The translations under genes and the position numbers were made by a program. From positions 1,364,001 through 1,428,000 of the forward strand of contig NC_017733.1 in the NCBI RefSeq assembly GCF_000259235.1: a stretch of DNA of 64,000 nt, read 5' to 3'. Positions 1 to 8,907 of this stretch are shown piece by piece; within the stretch, counting starts at the first letter, position 1; every line of letters begins with the position of its first letter. Source of the stretch: Helicobacter pylori_CU (GTDB lineage Bacteria > Campylobacterota > Campylobacteria > Campylobacterales > Helicobacteraceae). The notes beneath the pieces are model-generated. The model ran no database searches, was not told the DNA's origin, and saw only the letters and a list, made by a program, of their open reading frames with translations.

Positions 1-850
1 AATCTCCTTTTAAGACATTGCCAAAGGCATCAATAATTTTTCCCTCATTTGCCATTTTATCCGCATTGCCATAAAAGCCTTGTGTGACTTCGTGTTTAGT
101 GGGGATTAAAGCATTGGCTTTATAGATTATTCCATAATTAAAAAAAGCTACTAACATCATACAAGGTTTATAAAGAGTAAGGGAAATGAGCTTTTTAAGA
201 TAGCTAAATAACATGCCTTTGGTTTGGGGGATTAAACCTAAAGGCAATACAATTAAACCTAATGCTGACCACATAAAAATTTCTGCTGTAACTAATAACA
301 CAATAATAAGCAATAAGCCTAAAAAAAATAATTCCCCTAAAATCACTAAAAAAAACATGATTATTTTAGGCATCATTGTGAGCCAATTAAACATGCTAAT
401 ACCATCAAAAGCATTATCCCACAGATTAACTATCATTGCATAAGCACTTGAAACTAGATTGCCTATATTAAAGGTTTCACTAGGACTAGCATTAGCATTG
501 TTAGGAATTTCTAAGCCATCATTTAAGCTTTGAGCGATAAGTATAGCAAGCTTTTCAGCTGGATAAAATATCGTGTTAATGAAATAGGTGTTAAAATCAT
601 TAGGATTTCTAATCCCCCAATTGATAAACCCCACAAACACGATGAATACAACCACTCCCATAGCGGTTTTAAACTCAAACATATCGCCCTCTTTCACACG
701 CTTATACGCCCATATTATAAATAAAATAGTAATAATGGTGTTTAAAATGAGTTGTGCATGAAAAAAGCTACCCACATGTTCAGCAAGACTTTTGGCTACT
801 TTTTGAGATGGCTCAACAAACATGCCCATAAGGGTGTCAAAAAAATTCAT
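1..850 (-). CDS. VirB6/TrbL-like conjugation membrane protein (partial)
   Basis: This reading frame starts at ATG 850 and is open to the left edge, so the C-terminus is missing. The protein begins MNFFDTLMGMFVEPSQK and has at least five long hydrophobic segments (around residues 30-45, 60-75, 165-190, 195-215 and 235-250). This is the polytopic pattern of VirB6/TrbL inner-membrane channel proteins of type IV secretion systems. The start overlaps the stop of the upstream Toprim gene by 4 bases (ATGA), implying translational coupling. With that neighbour it looks like a fragment of an H. pylori ICEHptfs/TnPZ-type conjugative element. The VirB6 label is inferred from topology and context, not from a diagnostic motif. 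Confidence 0.7.
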   Translation of the reverse strand, partial: MNFFDTLMGMFVEPSQKVAKSLAEHVGSFFHAQLILNTIITILFIIWAYKRVKEGDMFEFKTAMGVVVFIVFVGFINWGIRNPNDFNTYFINTIFYPAEKLAILIAQSLNDGLEIPNNANASPSETFNIGNLVSSAYAMIVNLWDNAFDGISMFNWLTMMPKIIMFFLVILGELFFLGLLLIIVLLVTAEIFMWSALGLIVLPLGLIPQTKGMLFSYLKKLISLTLYKPCMMLVAFFNYGIIYKANALIPTKHEVTQGFYGNADKMANEGKIIDAFGNVLKGD

Positions 851-2280
851 CGCCCCCTCCCTTTAACACAACTTTGTGCTTGTAAATTTTCTTTAGCATT
901 TTCTAAAATGCCCTTAAGCCTTTCATTAAAGGGCTTAATGCTATCAATTTGTTCTAATTTATCCATGATATTTTCCTTTTCTTGTGTTGAAGTGTAGTTG
1001 TCTTTTAATTTTTCTAAAGAGCTTTCTAAAAACTCCGCCATAGTGTCAATGTTAATCGCCTTATTTTCTATAATGTGTGCTAATTTCAAATCATCATTAC
1101 AATCTTTTGAAAAAGGCGTATAGATAGTGGGGAATTGCTGTGTAAGGGCATATAAAATACCCTCGCATCTTTCTTTGTATCCTTTACCCTTAATATCATT
1201 ATCAAAGGCTAAGATGACATTAAAACTATCTTGTGGCTTATTAACAGGCTTAGGCTTTCTGTATTCTCTAGTTCTTTCAACTTGCTTGTTGTAAATAAGA
1301 GCATTTTTTTCTCTTTGATAATTTTTAATAATGTCAGTGTAAGTCTCTACTACCACGCTATTAAAATCATCACTAGCCCTGCCTTGTCTCACTAATTCTT
1401 GCCATTGTTCTTCTTGTTTTAGATAATGGTTATACGCTCCTTGTTGTCGCCCTTTTAATTGCTTAAAAAAACTTTTTAAAAAGAGTTCTAATTTTTGTGC
1501 ATTAAATTGCCCTGCGGTGCTAATTAAAACGCTCTCTTTAGGCTCTAAACTTTGTAACTCTAAATAAGCTAGACTATCAAAGATATTTTCAGTAACAATG
1601 ACATTTTTAACTAAGCTTAAATTATTAGGGAACAAGAATTCTATGCCTTTAATTCCTTGTGCGATAGATTTTAATGGCTTGTCTCTTATGTTGCCCTCTT
1701 TGTCTGTGCTTAAGGGAGTATTTAGGCGTTTGTTAATCCCACACTGATGAATGGGTATGACATTAAGATTTTTATTCTCAAAAGCTAAATAGGTAGCAAG
1801 GATAAGATTATTAAAATTGTCCGTTTTTAAATGCTCTTTATAAGGCTCTAATAGCTTTGTATCAATGCCACGCTTTTTAATGAGTGTAGCGTTTTGTAAA
1901 TCATAGGGTTTAAGGTTTTTAAACTCATTGATGATTTTTTGAATTTCTTTGTTATTTTCGCTAGAGTTATCCCTTGCTTGTAGAGTATCTTTTTTATTGC
2001 GATAGCCTTCTAACTTCCCAGCGAGTAAGCCTTCAACGCTGATATTTCTATCCTTACAAAAAGTAATGATATTACCGACCTTATCAGTATGAGTTTCTTT
2101 GTAGGTGTAACTAATTGAGCCATCTTTATTTTGATTTTTAAAGATGACTAAACTTCCCTCTTCGTTTTCATGCTTTAAGCAAGGGTTATTCTTGCTATGC
2201 TTATTTTTGTTGATAACATAGCCATTATCTAATAAAATCTCATGCAAAGGCAAGGCAGTGAGATTAGGGATATAACTCAT
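847..2280 (-). CDS. Toprim/DUF3991-type protein of a conjugative element
   Basis: A 477-aa soluble protein. Residues about 20-80 resemble the degenerate zinc-finger-like N-terminus of mobile-element primases (CLKHENEEGSL, then a GNIITFCKDRNIS stretch). From about residue 230 there is a Toprim-like fold: VIVTENIFDSLAYLELQ supplies the conserved Glu, and VILAFDNDIKGKGY near residue 358 supplies the Asp-x-Asp metal site. Such proteins accompany relaxase and topoisomerase genes in conjugative elements and may act in DNA processing. The gene is coupled to the downstream VirB6-like gene by ATGA overlap and lies 9 bases from the truncated upstream gene. The exact reaction is unknown. Confidence 0.75.
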   Translation of the reverse strand: MSYIPNLTALPLHEILLDNGYVINKNKHSKNNPCLKHENEEGSLVIFKNQNKDGSISYTYKETHTDKVGNIITFCKDRNISVEGLLAGKLEGYRNKKDTLQARDNSSENNKEIQKIINEFKNLKPYDLQNATLIKKRGIDTKLLEPYKEHLKTDNFNNLILATYLAFENKNLNVIPIHQCGINKRLNTPLSTDKEGNIRDKPLKSIAQGIKGIEFLFPNNLSLVKNVIVTENIFDSLAYLELQSLEPKESVLISTAGQFNAQKLELFLKSFFKQLKGRQQGAYNHYLKQEEQWQELVRQGRASDDFNSVVVETYTDIIKNYQREKNALIYNKQVERTREYRKPKPVNKPQDSFNVILAFDNDIKGKGYKERCEGILYALTQQFPTIYTPFSKDCNDDLKLAHIIENKAINIDTMAEFLESSLEKLKDNYTSTQEKENIMDKLEQIDSIKPFNERLKGILENAKENLQAQSCVKGRGR

Positions 2281-2289
2281 AGGATTTTC

Positions 2290-2580
2290 CTAACGCCTTC
2301 TGCTCTTAGAGAGCGTATTTTGTGTGTAGCCATAATCTATAGTTGGCATTTCTTTTTTCACTTCTTTTTGAGCGTTATTTTGCTCTTTAGCTAATTCTTT
2401 AGCTTTTTCTCTTTCTAAACAAGCTTGATAATGCGCTTTGGCTTTTTCTTGCATGCGTTTGCCATGCTCTATCCAAGGCTCATCGCTGTTATTACTCTGT
2501 GCTTTCTCTTGGATTTCTTCTTTTTGGCGTTCTTGTAAGCATTTGTGAGCTTTAGGGTTTTTAGCTCTAAAGACGATCCC
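2290..2580 (-). pseudogene. 3' fragment of a conjugative-element gene, cut at a junction
   Basis: A minus-strand frame open for 96 codons, ending at TAG 2290 and just upstream of the Toprim gene. It has no start codon of its own. It encodes a charged, Lys/Glu/Gln-rich helical tail (IVFRAKNPKAHKC, then EKAKAHYQACLEREKAKEL), ending KSRRR. Around 2580 the sequence changes character and a frame on the other strand begins, so the 5' part is missing. This marks a deletion or rearrangement edge of the mobile element. The family of the lost gene cannot be told from the tail. Confidence 0.6.
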
Positions 2581-2697
2581 AATTTCAAAATCAAAGTGGT
2601 TTTAAAATTTTATGGAAATAAGGATGATGTGGGGGAGCGTTATAGAGATGATTGGATCAAAAAAGGGAAACTAGAAGATTTTTTTCTAACCTTATAG
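2581..2697 (+). pseudogene. 3' remnant of a plus-strand gene at the junction
   Basis: A 38-codon frame running to TAG at 2695-2697 with no start codon, encoding a tail with KVVLKFYGNKDDVGERYRDD. It abuts the truncated mobile-element gene at about 2571-2580, so both genes were cut at the same point. From memory, a type III restriction subunit lies beside mreC in strain 26695, and this tail could be from such a gene, but nothing in the 38 residues proves it. Confidence 0.4.
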
Positions 2698-2746
2698 CCT
2701 AAATTTATTGAAAGGGGTTAAAAGATCCGCTTATTAGCCTATAAGG

Positions 2747-3493
2747 CTAGTTTTTCACATCGCTCAAAAACACATGCCTTAAAAGTTTGGCTTCGCTTAA
2801 AAAAGCGTTTTTTAATACCGCGCTTTTATAAGTGTAATGATCTTCAACGCTTGAAACTTCGCCCACAAACACCCCCGCTCCAAAAATCCCATCTAGCCCG
2901 CTCGTTAGCACTTGATCGCCTATGTTGATTTCAGCGCTTGGGGCAATGAAATCCACGATTAATTCTTGCTTGAAATTAGTCCCTATAAAGCCTAAGACTT
3001 GATTTTGGCCTATCATCACGCTATAAGCACACCGCTTGTGAGCGTTCAAAAACCCGTTCAAGCGCCCTTTTTCTAGCACGGCAATGCCTATGGCTTGGTT
3101 GTGAGAGACAAGGCCATAAATCTTATTTTCTTCTAAATTTACAATAGGGTTGAGAGAGACGCTGCGCGTGTCTTCTAAACTGATGAATGAAGTCATAAAA
3201 GTGGGGGTATAAGTCATTTTTGGATTTTCTAAAGGATAAATACTATTCAAACGCTCTTTCAAATCAGCGTTTTCTAGTTTTAAAGCTTCTAAAATCAAGC
3301 GTTCTTTTTGAAATTCCTTAATGTTTTGGGCTTGAAAAAAATACGCTTGAATGTTGTCCAGTAAGCTGTTTTTCGTGCTCATCAAGGCGTTTTTAATCCG
3401 GTCGCTGATATAAGAAGAGCTGCCCTTAAAATCTAAAAAATAAAAAATAAGAAAAATCCCTAAAAGCCAAAGGAATTTAAAATAAAAGCGCAT
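2747..3493 (-). CDS. mreC: Rod shape-determining protein MreC
   Basis: A 248-aa bitopic inner-membrane protein. It has a hydrophobic anchor at about residues 8-22 (FLWLLGIFLIFYFLDF), a coiled coil at about 55-85 (KEFQKERLILEALKLENADL) and a beta-rich periplasmic domain with GDQVLTSGLDGIFGAGVFVG, the most conserved MreC signature. It scaffolds the elongation peptidoglycan machinery together with MreB. Last gene of the fabZ-lpxA-clpX-mreB-mreC run, 3 bases after mreB. A small inverted repeat (AGCCTTATAGGCT) sits immediately after the stop. Confidence 0.96.
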   Translation of the reverse strand: MRFYFKFLWLLGIFLIFYFLDFKGSSSYISDRIKNALMSTKNSLLDNIQAYFFQAQNIKEFQKERLILEALKLENADLKERLNSIYPLENPKMTYTPTFMTSFISLEDTRSVSLNPIVNLEENKIYGLVSHNQAIGIAVLEKGRLNGFLNAHKRCAYSVMIGQNQVLGFIGTNFKQELIVDFIAPSAEINIGDQVLTSGLDGIFGAGVFVGEVSSVEDHYTYKSAVLKNAFLSEAKLLRHVFLSDVKN

Positions 3494-3496
3494 GCA

Positions 3497-4540
3497 TTAT
3501 TCACTAAAACCCACACGGCTGAGTAAATCCAAATCTTGTATGGCTTCCCCTGTGCCTTTGGCTACCGCCAATAAAGGCTCATCGCCCACATACACAGGGA
3601 GTTTTACCATATCGCTTAAATACTTGTCTAATCCCTTAATCAAAGCCCCACCGCCGGTAAGCACCACGCCATTTTGCACAATGTCTCTCGCTAAATCCGG
3701 TTTCACCTCTTCAAGCACGCTCCTTAAAGCGCTAGAAATCTCCCTCACCTGATCTTTAATGGCTTCAAACACATCATCAGAGCTCAATTCAATCGTGTGC
3801 AACAGCCCGCTCACTTGATCCCTCCCTGACACTTCCATCGTTAGGGGCGGATCCAATTTGATCGCGCAACCGATTTCAATCTTAATCTCTTCGCCGGTGC
3901 GCTCCCCTATCAATAAGTTGAATTTCTTGCGGATGTATTCCACGATGCTTTGATCCAATTTATCCCCAGCCACTCTAATGCTTTTAGACAGCACTAACCC
4001 CCCCAAACTAATCACGCCAATTTCAGTCGTGCCGCCGCCAATATCCACGATCAAACTCCCTTGCGGTTCTTTGACGGGCAAGCCCGACCCAATCGCAGCT
4101 GCCATAGGCTCTTCAATCAAAAAAACTTCTCTAGCCCCAGCGCTTAAAGCGCTCTCTTTAACCGCATTCCTTTCCACGCTTGTCAGCCCATAAGGCACGC
4201 ACACCATGATGCGCGGTCGGATCCATGTCTTTCGTTTGTGCGCTTTTTCAATAAAGTAGCGGATCATTTTAGCGGTAATGTCATAATCGGCGATCACGCC
4301 ATCTTTCATGGGGCGAATCGCTCTGATGCTGTTAGGGGTTTTGCCTAGCATTTCCTTAGCCTCGCTCCCCACTGCCAAAATGTCATAAGCTTTAGAATCA
4401 AACAACCCCATGCGCACCGCCACAATAGAAGGCTCATTGATAATAATGCCCTGCCCTTTGACTAACACGATCGTGTTAGCCGTGCCTAAATCTATGGCAA
4501 TATCATGCGAAAACAAACCGATTAATTTGCTAAAAATCAT
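3497..4540 (-). CDS. mreB: Rod shape-determining actin homologue MreB
   Basis: A 347-aa actin-fold ATPase. Phosphate-1 motif DLGTANT is at residues 17-23, phosphate-2 motif DIGGGTTEIGVISLGG near 165, and the adenosine motif GGGALIKGLD near 295. The N-terminus MIFSKLIGLF is hydrophobic, matching the membrane-binding start of MreB. It forms filaments that position cell-wall synthesis. It sits between clpX and mreC in one operon, with mreC 3 bases downstream. Length and motifs are those of an intact family member. Confidence 0.98.
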   Translation of the reverse strand: MIFSKLIGLFSHDIAIDLGTANTIVLVKGQGIIINEPSIVAVRMGLFDSKAYDILAVGSEAKEMLGKTPNSIRAIRPMKDGVIADYDITAKMIRYFIEKAHKRKTWIRPRIMVCVPYGLTSVERNAVKESALSAGAREVFLIEEPMAAAIGSGLPVKEPQGSLIVDIGGGTTEIGVISLGGLVLSKSIRVAGDKLDQSIVEYIRKKFNLLIGERTGEEIKIEIGCAIKLDPPLTMEVSGRDQVSGLLHTIELSSDDVFEAIKDQVREISSALRSVLEEVKPDLARDIVQNGVVLTGGGALIKGLDKYLSDMVKLPVYVGDEPLLAVAKGTGEAIQDLDLLSRVGFSE

Positions 4541-4582
4541 GCCCTTTCTAATCCTTTATCGTTAAATTTATAAGCGTGTCCC

Positions 4583-5929
4583 TTAAGGAAGAATTTTAGA
4601 ATGCGTTTTAGCAATGATCAAAGGTTCAGCCTGTTTTAAAACACAATCTTTAGTGATACGCACTTCCGATCCCTTAAGCTTGGGTAAATCAAACATAATA
4701 TCCAAACAAAAATCTTCAATGATCGCCCTTAAGCCCCTAGCTCCTGTTTTTCGCTCTAAAGCGAGTTGAGCGATTTCTTTAATGGCTTCTTCTTCAAAAA
4801 TCAAATCCACTTCATCCATTTTGAAAAGTTGCTGGTATTGCTTGATGAGGGCGTTTTTAGGTTTTTGTAAAATATCCACCATCGCTTCCAAACTGATGCT
4901 ATCTAGCGTGCTTAAAACCGGCAAGCGGCCGATAAGCTCAGGGATAAGCCCATAAGTTACCAAGTCATGGGTTTGGACCAAATGCAAGATCGCTTCTTGC
5001 TCTTTTTTGCTCATTTTTTCTTGAGTGAAACCCAACACGTTTTGCGTGGTGCGTTTTTTAATGATTTCAGCTAACCCGTCAAACGCTCCAGCACAAATGA
5101 ATAAAATATCGCTCGTGTCAATTTGAATGAAATTGCCCTCAGGGTGCTTTCTGCCGCCTTTGGGGGGGATATTCACTAAAGAGCCTTCAACGATTTTTAA
5201 CAACGCTTGCTGAACGCCCTCCCCAGAAACGTCTCTAGTGATGGAGCGGTTTTCTGACAAACGGCTGATTTTATCAATTTCATCAATAAACACAATGCCT
5301 TTTTGGGCTTTTTGGACATTCCAATCGCTCGCTTGCAACAATCTTGTAAGGATATTTTCCACATCTTCGCCCACATAACCCGCTTCAGTCAAGCTAGTCG
5401 CATCGCTAATGGCGATAGGAATATCCAAATGCTTGGCTAAAGTTTGCGCCATTAAAGTTTTGCCTGAACCTGTAGGGCCGATCAGTAAAATATTAGACTT
5501 GCTCAACTCCACTTCTTCTAAATGCTCCAACTCCACATTGCTGTCTTGGTTGTCTTGTTTTTTGAGTTTTTCTTTAAAAGACAAGCGTTTGTAATGGTTA
5601 TACACGGCTACGGAAAAAACCTTTTTAGCCTGCTCTTGCCCTATCACATAATTGTCTAAAACCGCCTTAAGCTCTTTAGGGGCTGGAATGTGAGAGAGCA
5701 AAAACTCTTCTTCATAAGCGCTAGATTCCATTCGCCTCAATCGGTCTCTTTTGAGCGCTAATAAAGAATCCATTCTGTCGTATTTATGCAATTCCCCATG
5801 CATCACATCTATACAATATTCGCACACGCACACATCTTTATTCAGGTTGCTCGCAAAAATAATGCGGCGTTTTTTGGGATCTCTGGATTCTGGTTTTTTG
5901 CAAAAACTGCAATAAAGCGTTTCGTTCAT
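4583..5929 (-). CDS. clpX: ClpX, ATP-dependent unfoldase of the ClpXP protease
   Basis: A 448-aa AAA+ protein. The N-terminal zinc-binding domain has CSFC at residues 7-10 and CEYC at 36-39. Walker A is GPTGSGKT (about 150), the pore loop is GYVGED, Walker B is IVFIDEIDKI (about 217) and sensor 2 is in GARGLR near the end. It unfolds tagged substrates, including SsrA-tagged products of the SmpB pathway encoded later in this window, and feeds them to ClpP. ClpP is not adjacent. It lies 1 base after lpxA and 42 bases before mreB. Full length. Confidence 0.98.
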   Translation of the reverse strand: MNETLYCSFCKKPESRDPKKRRIIFASNLNKDVCVCEYCIDVMHGELHKYDRMDSLLALKRDRLRRMESSAYEEEFLLSHIPAPKELKAVLDNYVIGQEQAKKVFSVAVYNHYKRLSFKEKLKKQDNQDSNVELEHLEEVELSKSNILLIGPTGSGKTLMAQTLAKHLDIPIAISDATSLTEAGYVGEDVENILTRLLQASDWNVQKAQKGIVFIDEIDKISRLSENRSITRDVSGEGVQQALLKIVEGSLVNIPPKGGRKHPEGNFIQIDTSDILFICAGAFDGLAEIIKKRTTQNVLGFTQEKMSKKEQEAILHLVQTHDLVTYGLIPELIGRLPVLSTLDSISLEAMVDILQKPKNALIKQYQQLFKMDEVDLIFEEEAIKEIAQLALERKTGARGLRAIIEDFCLDIMFDLPKLKGSEVRITKDCVLKQAEPLIIAKTHSKILP

Positions 5930-5930
5930 G

Positions 5931-6743
5931 TTATTCCTCTTGTTTTTCTTCGCTAGAATATTCGCTTGACTTATACGCCACGCCCCTAGAACTCTCTAAA
6001 ATAAAAGAGCAAATCTCTTTTACAAAAGGGTTATTGGCATGCTCTTCTAACTCTAATTTAGCGCTCTCTCTTAAGGAGAGGATAGGGCTAAACAACCTTT
6101 TATAAAGCGCATGGATGAAGTCAATATCCTTACTCTCTAATAATTGGCGCATCCTGTGGCGGTTTAACCCCCTAATAAAAGCGCGATTGCCCTCTACGGT
6201 GCAATAAGGCGGCACGTCTTTGCCTAAAGCGCTCTTACCGGCTATCATGCACCCTTTAGCGATACGCACAAACTGATGGATCGCTGTAAGACCGCCGATA
6301 TTGACATAATCGCCTATTTCAATATGCCCTGCTAAAGTTACGCCATTAGCCAAAATACAATGGCTGCCAATCACGCAATCATGAGCGACATGCACATAAG
6401 CCATGAGCAGGTTTTTATCCCCAATAAGGGTTTTTTTAATCCCCCCTTCAGTGCCGGGATTTATCATGCAAAATTCACGAATAAGGTTGTCTTCTCCAAC
6501 AATCAGTTCGCTGTATTCACCCTTGTATTTTAAATCTTGAGGCTGTGTGCCTAGCACGGCAAAAGGGAAAATTTCGGTGTTTTTCCCAATGAAAGTATGC
6601 CCTTGTAAGGTTACATTGTTGTGGAGTTTCACGCCTTCATCTAGTTTGACGCCATCTCCAATCACACAAAATTCTCCAATCTCTACGCCTTTATTAATCT
6701 CTGCTTTAGGAGAGATGATGGCTGTTTTTGCAATCTTACTCAT
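5931..6743 (-). CDS. lpxA: UDP-N-acetylglucosamine acyltransferase LpxA
   Basis: A 270-aa protein with tandem hexapeptide repeats forming a left-handed beta-helix (for example VEIGEFCVIGDGVKL) and a helical C-terminal tail from about residue 195. The catalytic histidine lies in AYVHVAHDCVIGSH (about 115-128). It catalyses the first step of lipid A synthesis in the cytoplasm, acyl transfer from acyl-ACP to UDP-GlcNAc. It directly follows fabZ (2-base gap), the classic pairing of lipid A and fatty-acid elongation genes, and precedes clpX. Confidence 0.98.
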   Translation of the reverse strand: MSKIAKTAIISPKAEINKGVEIGEFCVIGDGVKLDEGVKLHNNVTLQGHTFIGKNTEIFPFAVLGTQPQDLKYKGEYSELIVGEDNLIREFCMINPGTEGGIKKTLIGDKNLLMAYVHVAHDCVIGSHCILANGVTLAGHIEIGDYVNIGGLTAIHQFVRIAKGCMIAGKSALGKDVPPYCTVEGNRAFIRGLNRHRMRQLLESKDIDFIHALYKRLFSPILSLRESAKLELEEHANNPFVKEICSFILESSRGVAYKSSEYSSEEKQEE

Positions 6744-6745
6744 TT

Positions 6746-7225
6746 TTATTCTCTCTCTGCGATCATGGCTTTTAATTCGGCTTCAGCGACCACTTTGCCA
6801 TCCACTTGAGCCGTGCCGCCCACTTGCCAGATCATGCCCTTATGCTTTAAGACTTCTAAATGGTATTCTAATCTGTCGCCTGGGGTTACAGGAATACGGA
6901 ATTTAACCTTATCAATCGTCATGAAATACACGATTTTTGTTTTGGCTATTTCAGGGTCAAACCCCCACAAGCTAGTGAAAGCTAAAAACCCTCCGCTTTG
7001 CGCCATGCCCTCTACGATCAAAACGCCCGGGAAAATGGGCTTATTAGGGAAATGCCCATTAAACACGTCTTCATTAAAAGTGATATTCTTATAAGCGACA
7101 ATTTTTTGATTGGCTTGTAACTCTACAATTCTATCCACTAAGAGCATGGGATAGCGGTGAGGTAGAATTTGTAAGATATGCTCTATAAAAAATTGAGATT
7201 GCAAGTTTTGATGGCTTTGTTCCAT
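6746..7225 (-). CDS. fabZ: 3-hydroxyacyl-ACP dehydratase FabZ
   Basis: A 159-aa single hot-dog-fold enzyme of fatty-acid synthesis. LPHRYPMLLVDRI near residue 20 and NGHFPNKPIFPG near 57 (catalytic His) are followed by EGMAQSGG (catalytic Glu). It dehydrates beta-hydroxyacyl-ACP and shares substrate supply with LpxA encoded next. First gene of the minus-strand operon; a TATAAT box at 7297-7302 gives a leader of about 65 nt. Confidence 0.98.
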   Translation of the reverse strand: MEQSHQNLQSQFFIEHILQILPHRYPMLLVDRIVELQANQKIVAYKNITFNEDVFNGHFPNKPIFPGVLIVEGMAQSGGFLAFTSLWGFDPEIAKTKIVYFMTIDKVKFRIPVTPGDRLEYHLEVLKHKGMIWQVGGTAQVDGKVVAEAELKAMIAERE

Positions 7226-7296
7226 AAAATAAACTCCTTGTTTTGGTTCAACTAAAGTGCTGTTTTTAGCGTTGGTTATTCTAAAAAATAACCGCT

Positions 7297-7302
7297 ATTA
7301 TA
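7297..7302 (-). promoter_or_regulatory. -10 box for the fabZ-lpxA-clpX-mreBC operon
   Basis: A perfect TATAAT on the minus strand about 72 bases before the fabZ start, in an AT-rich gap. H. pylori sigma-80 promoters usually need only a good -10 box, so no clear -35 is expected. Confidence 0.6.
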
Positions 7303-7405
7303 CCATAAGAAAACCGCTCGCTTGTATTTGCAAAAACACCGATGCATTGCACCATAAATTTAAAGAAACGCTTTATTCAAACACCGCTCATGCATTATTC
7401 ATATA

Positions 7406-7795
7406 TCATTCATGCGTGTGGCTTAGAATATTCTCTCTTAGATGGTAGTGTGGGTATTTGTTAGAATCCAAAACCACTTGCCCCATGAGCTGTTTGTCCA
7501 AATTGAAAATTAAAGGGGCTAAATAATTCACGGTGGAAAGCTCAATAGGGGTTTGAACGACCATGATATTAGCGACTAGAACGCTCTTGGCTCCCTCTAA
7601 TTCTAAAAGGATTTTTAAGGGGGTAGGCACTTCAAATTCGTATTTTCTTAAAGCAAAGGGATTGACCAGCGTGAAAGACACGACAGAATTGTCTTCTGCA
7701 CTATTCAAACGCAAAAAGATTTCATCAACCTTTTGCAAGTGCATTTTATGAATGGTTTCAAACCCTAATATAGGCGCTTTCACATCAAAAATCAT
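7406..7795 (-). CDS. fliW2: Flagellar assembly factor FliW (FliW2-type)
   Basis: A 129-aa protein from ATG 7795 beginning MIFDVKAPILGFE, the typical FliW opening, with a small beta-barrel fold (NSVVSFTLVNPFALRKYEFE). FliW proteins bind flagellin and antagonise CsrA; csrA is encoded later in this window. An upstream in-frame ATG at 7873 would give 155 aa, but ATG 7795 is preceded at about 12 nt by AAGGGA and matches the family start. The number 2 is used because H. pylori has two FliW proteins and this locus is, from memory, the second. Confidence 0.85.
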   Translation of the reverse strand: MIFDVKAPILGFETIHKMHLQKVDEIFLRLNSAEDNSVVSFTLVNPFALRKYEFEVPTPLKILLELEGAKSVLVANIMVVQTPIELSTVNYLAPLIFNLDKQLMGQVVLDSNKYPHYHLRENILSHTHE

Positions 7796-7942
7796 AGGCG
7801 ATTGCATTCCCTTTAAAAAAGCACAAAATCTTCTCCTTAAAGAATAAAAGACCGCCTTAAAACCAGCGCTCAATGATTTCTAAACTAAAAATCTGTATTA
7901 TATCAAACAATTTTGGTAAAATCAATTTTTGCTAGTTTTGGG

Positions 7943-7948
7943 TATAAT
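7943..7948 (+). promoter_or_regulatory. -10 box upstream of the 8013 small ORF and bamD
   Basis: TATAAT preceded by GTTTTGGG, 70 bases before the small ORF at 8013. A second AT-rich box (TATAAAATATAA) lies at about 7988. Confidence 0.55.
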
Positions 7949-8012
7949 TCAATGACTGAATAACGATGGAAGTTTAACTGAATAATTATAAAATATAACT
8001 AAGGAGTGAGAG

Positions 8013-8123
8013 ATGAGCAAAATAAAACCACAAATCAAGAAAAATAATCCCAGCAAATCTCATTTTAGCGATGGGTGGCATCTTTTTGGTGCGGCTGGGC
8101 TTGATTTGGAGAAATGGTGCTGA
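8013..8123 (+). CDS. Small ORF with strong ribosome-binding site, possibly frameshifted
   Basis: A 36-codon ORF starting at ATG 8013 after AAGGAG (8001-8006, spacing 6), one of the best Shine-Dalgarno sites in the window, so translation is likely. It encodes a basic peptide (MSKIKPQIKKNNPSKSHFS...). After the Ser of SHFS, a +1 shift would continue into a hydrophobic frame (MGGIFLVRLGLIW...) that ends at 8142. The present reading may therefore be a decayed small membrane protein. No family recognised. It lies 80 bases before bamD and may share its transcript. Confidence 0.4.
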   Translation: MSKIKPQIKKNNPSKSHFSDGWHLFGAAGLDLEKWC

Positions 8124-8202
8124 CATTATTCGGTGGGAATAAGAAAGATAAGAAAAAATAACCATGAGTTATTCAAAAATTTAATTTTATAAGATAGGTG
8201 GC

Positions 8203-8865
8203 ATGCGTTTAAAACATCTTAAAACTTTCCTTTTTATCGCAATGGCGGTGATTGTGATAGGCACTGGTTGTGCGAATAAAAAGAAAAAAAAAGACGAATA
8301 CAACAAACCGGCGATCTTTTGGTATCAAGGGATTTTAAGAGAAATCCTTTTTGCTAATTTAGAAACAGCGGACAATTATTACTCTTCTTTACAGAGCGAA
8401 CACATCAATTCCCCCCTTGTCCCAGAGGCGATGCTAGCCTTAGGGCAAGCGCACATGAAAAAGAAAGAGTATGTTTTAGCGTCTTTTTACTTTGATGAAT
8501 ACATCAAGCGCTTTGGGACTAAGGACAATGTGGATTATTTGACCTTTTTGAAACTGCAATCGCATTATTACGCTTTCAAAAACCATTCTAAAGACCAGGA
8601 ATTTATCTCTAATTCTATTGTGAGTTTAGGCGAATTTATAGAAAAATACCCTAACAGCCGTTACCGCCCCTATGTAGAATACATGCAAATCAAATTCATT
8701 TTAGGGCAAAACGAGCTCAATCGCGCGATCGCGAATGTCTATAAAAAACGCCACAAGCCTGAGGGCGTGAAACGCTATTTAGAAAGGATAGATGAGACTT
8801 TAGAAAAAGAGACTAAACCCAAACCATCGCACATGCCTTGGTATGTGTTAATCTTTGATTGGTAG
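8203..8865 (+). CDS. bamD: Outer-membrane assembly lipoprotein BamD
   Basis: A 220-aa lipoprotein. The signal peptide ends at the lipobox VIGTGC with Cys23, then a basic linker (NKKKKKDEYNK). Helical TPR-like repeats follow, with SPLVPEAMLALGQAHMKKKEY and SRYRPYVEYMQIKFI typical of BamD. It is the essential lipoprotein partner of BamA in outer-membrane protein insertion. It ends 42 bases before lon and is probably co-transcribed with it. Confidence 0.93.
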   Translation: MRLKHLKTFLFIAMAVIVIGTGCANKKKKKDEYNKPAIFWYQGILREILFANLETADNYYSSLQSEHINSPLVPEAMLALGQAHMKKKEYVLASFYFDEYIKRFGTKDNVDYLTFLKLQSHYYAFKNHSKDQEFISNSIVSLGEFIEKYPNSRYRPYVEYMQIKFILGQNELNRAIANVYKKRHKPEGVKRYLERIDETLEKETKPKPSHMPWYVLIFDW

Positions 8866-8907
8866 GATATTTCAAAACCATACAAATTTATAACAGAGAG
8901 ATGAAAA

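Noticed and set aside
2550..2600. ICE attachment site at the junction
   Set aside because: The AAAGAATG sequence recalled for ICEHptfs ends is not present at the breakpoint.
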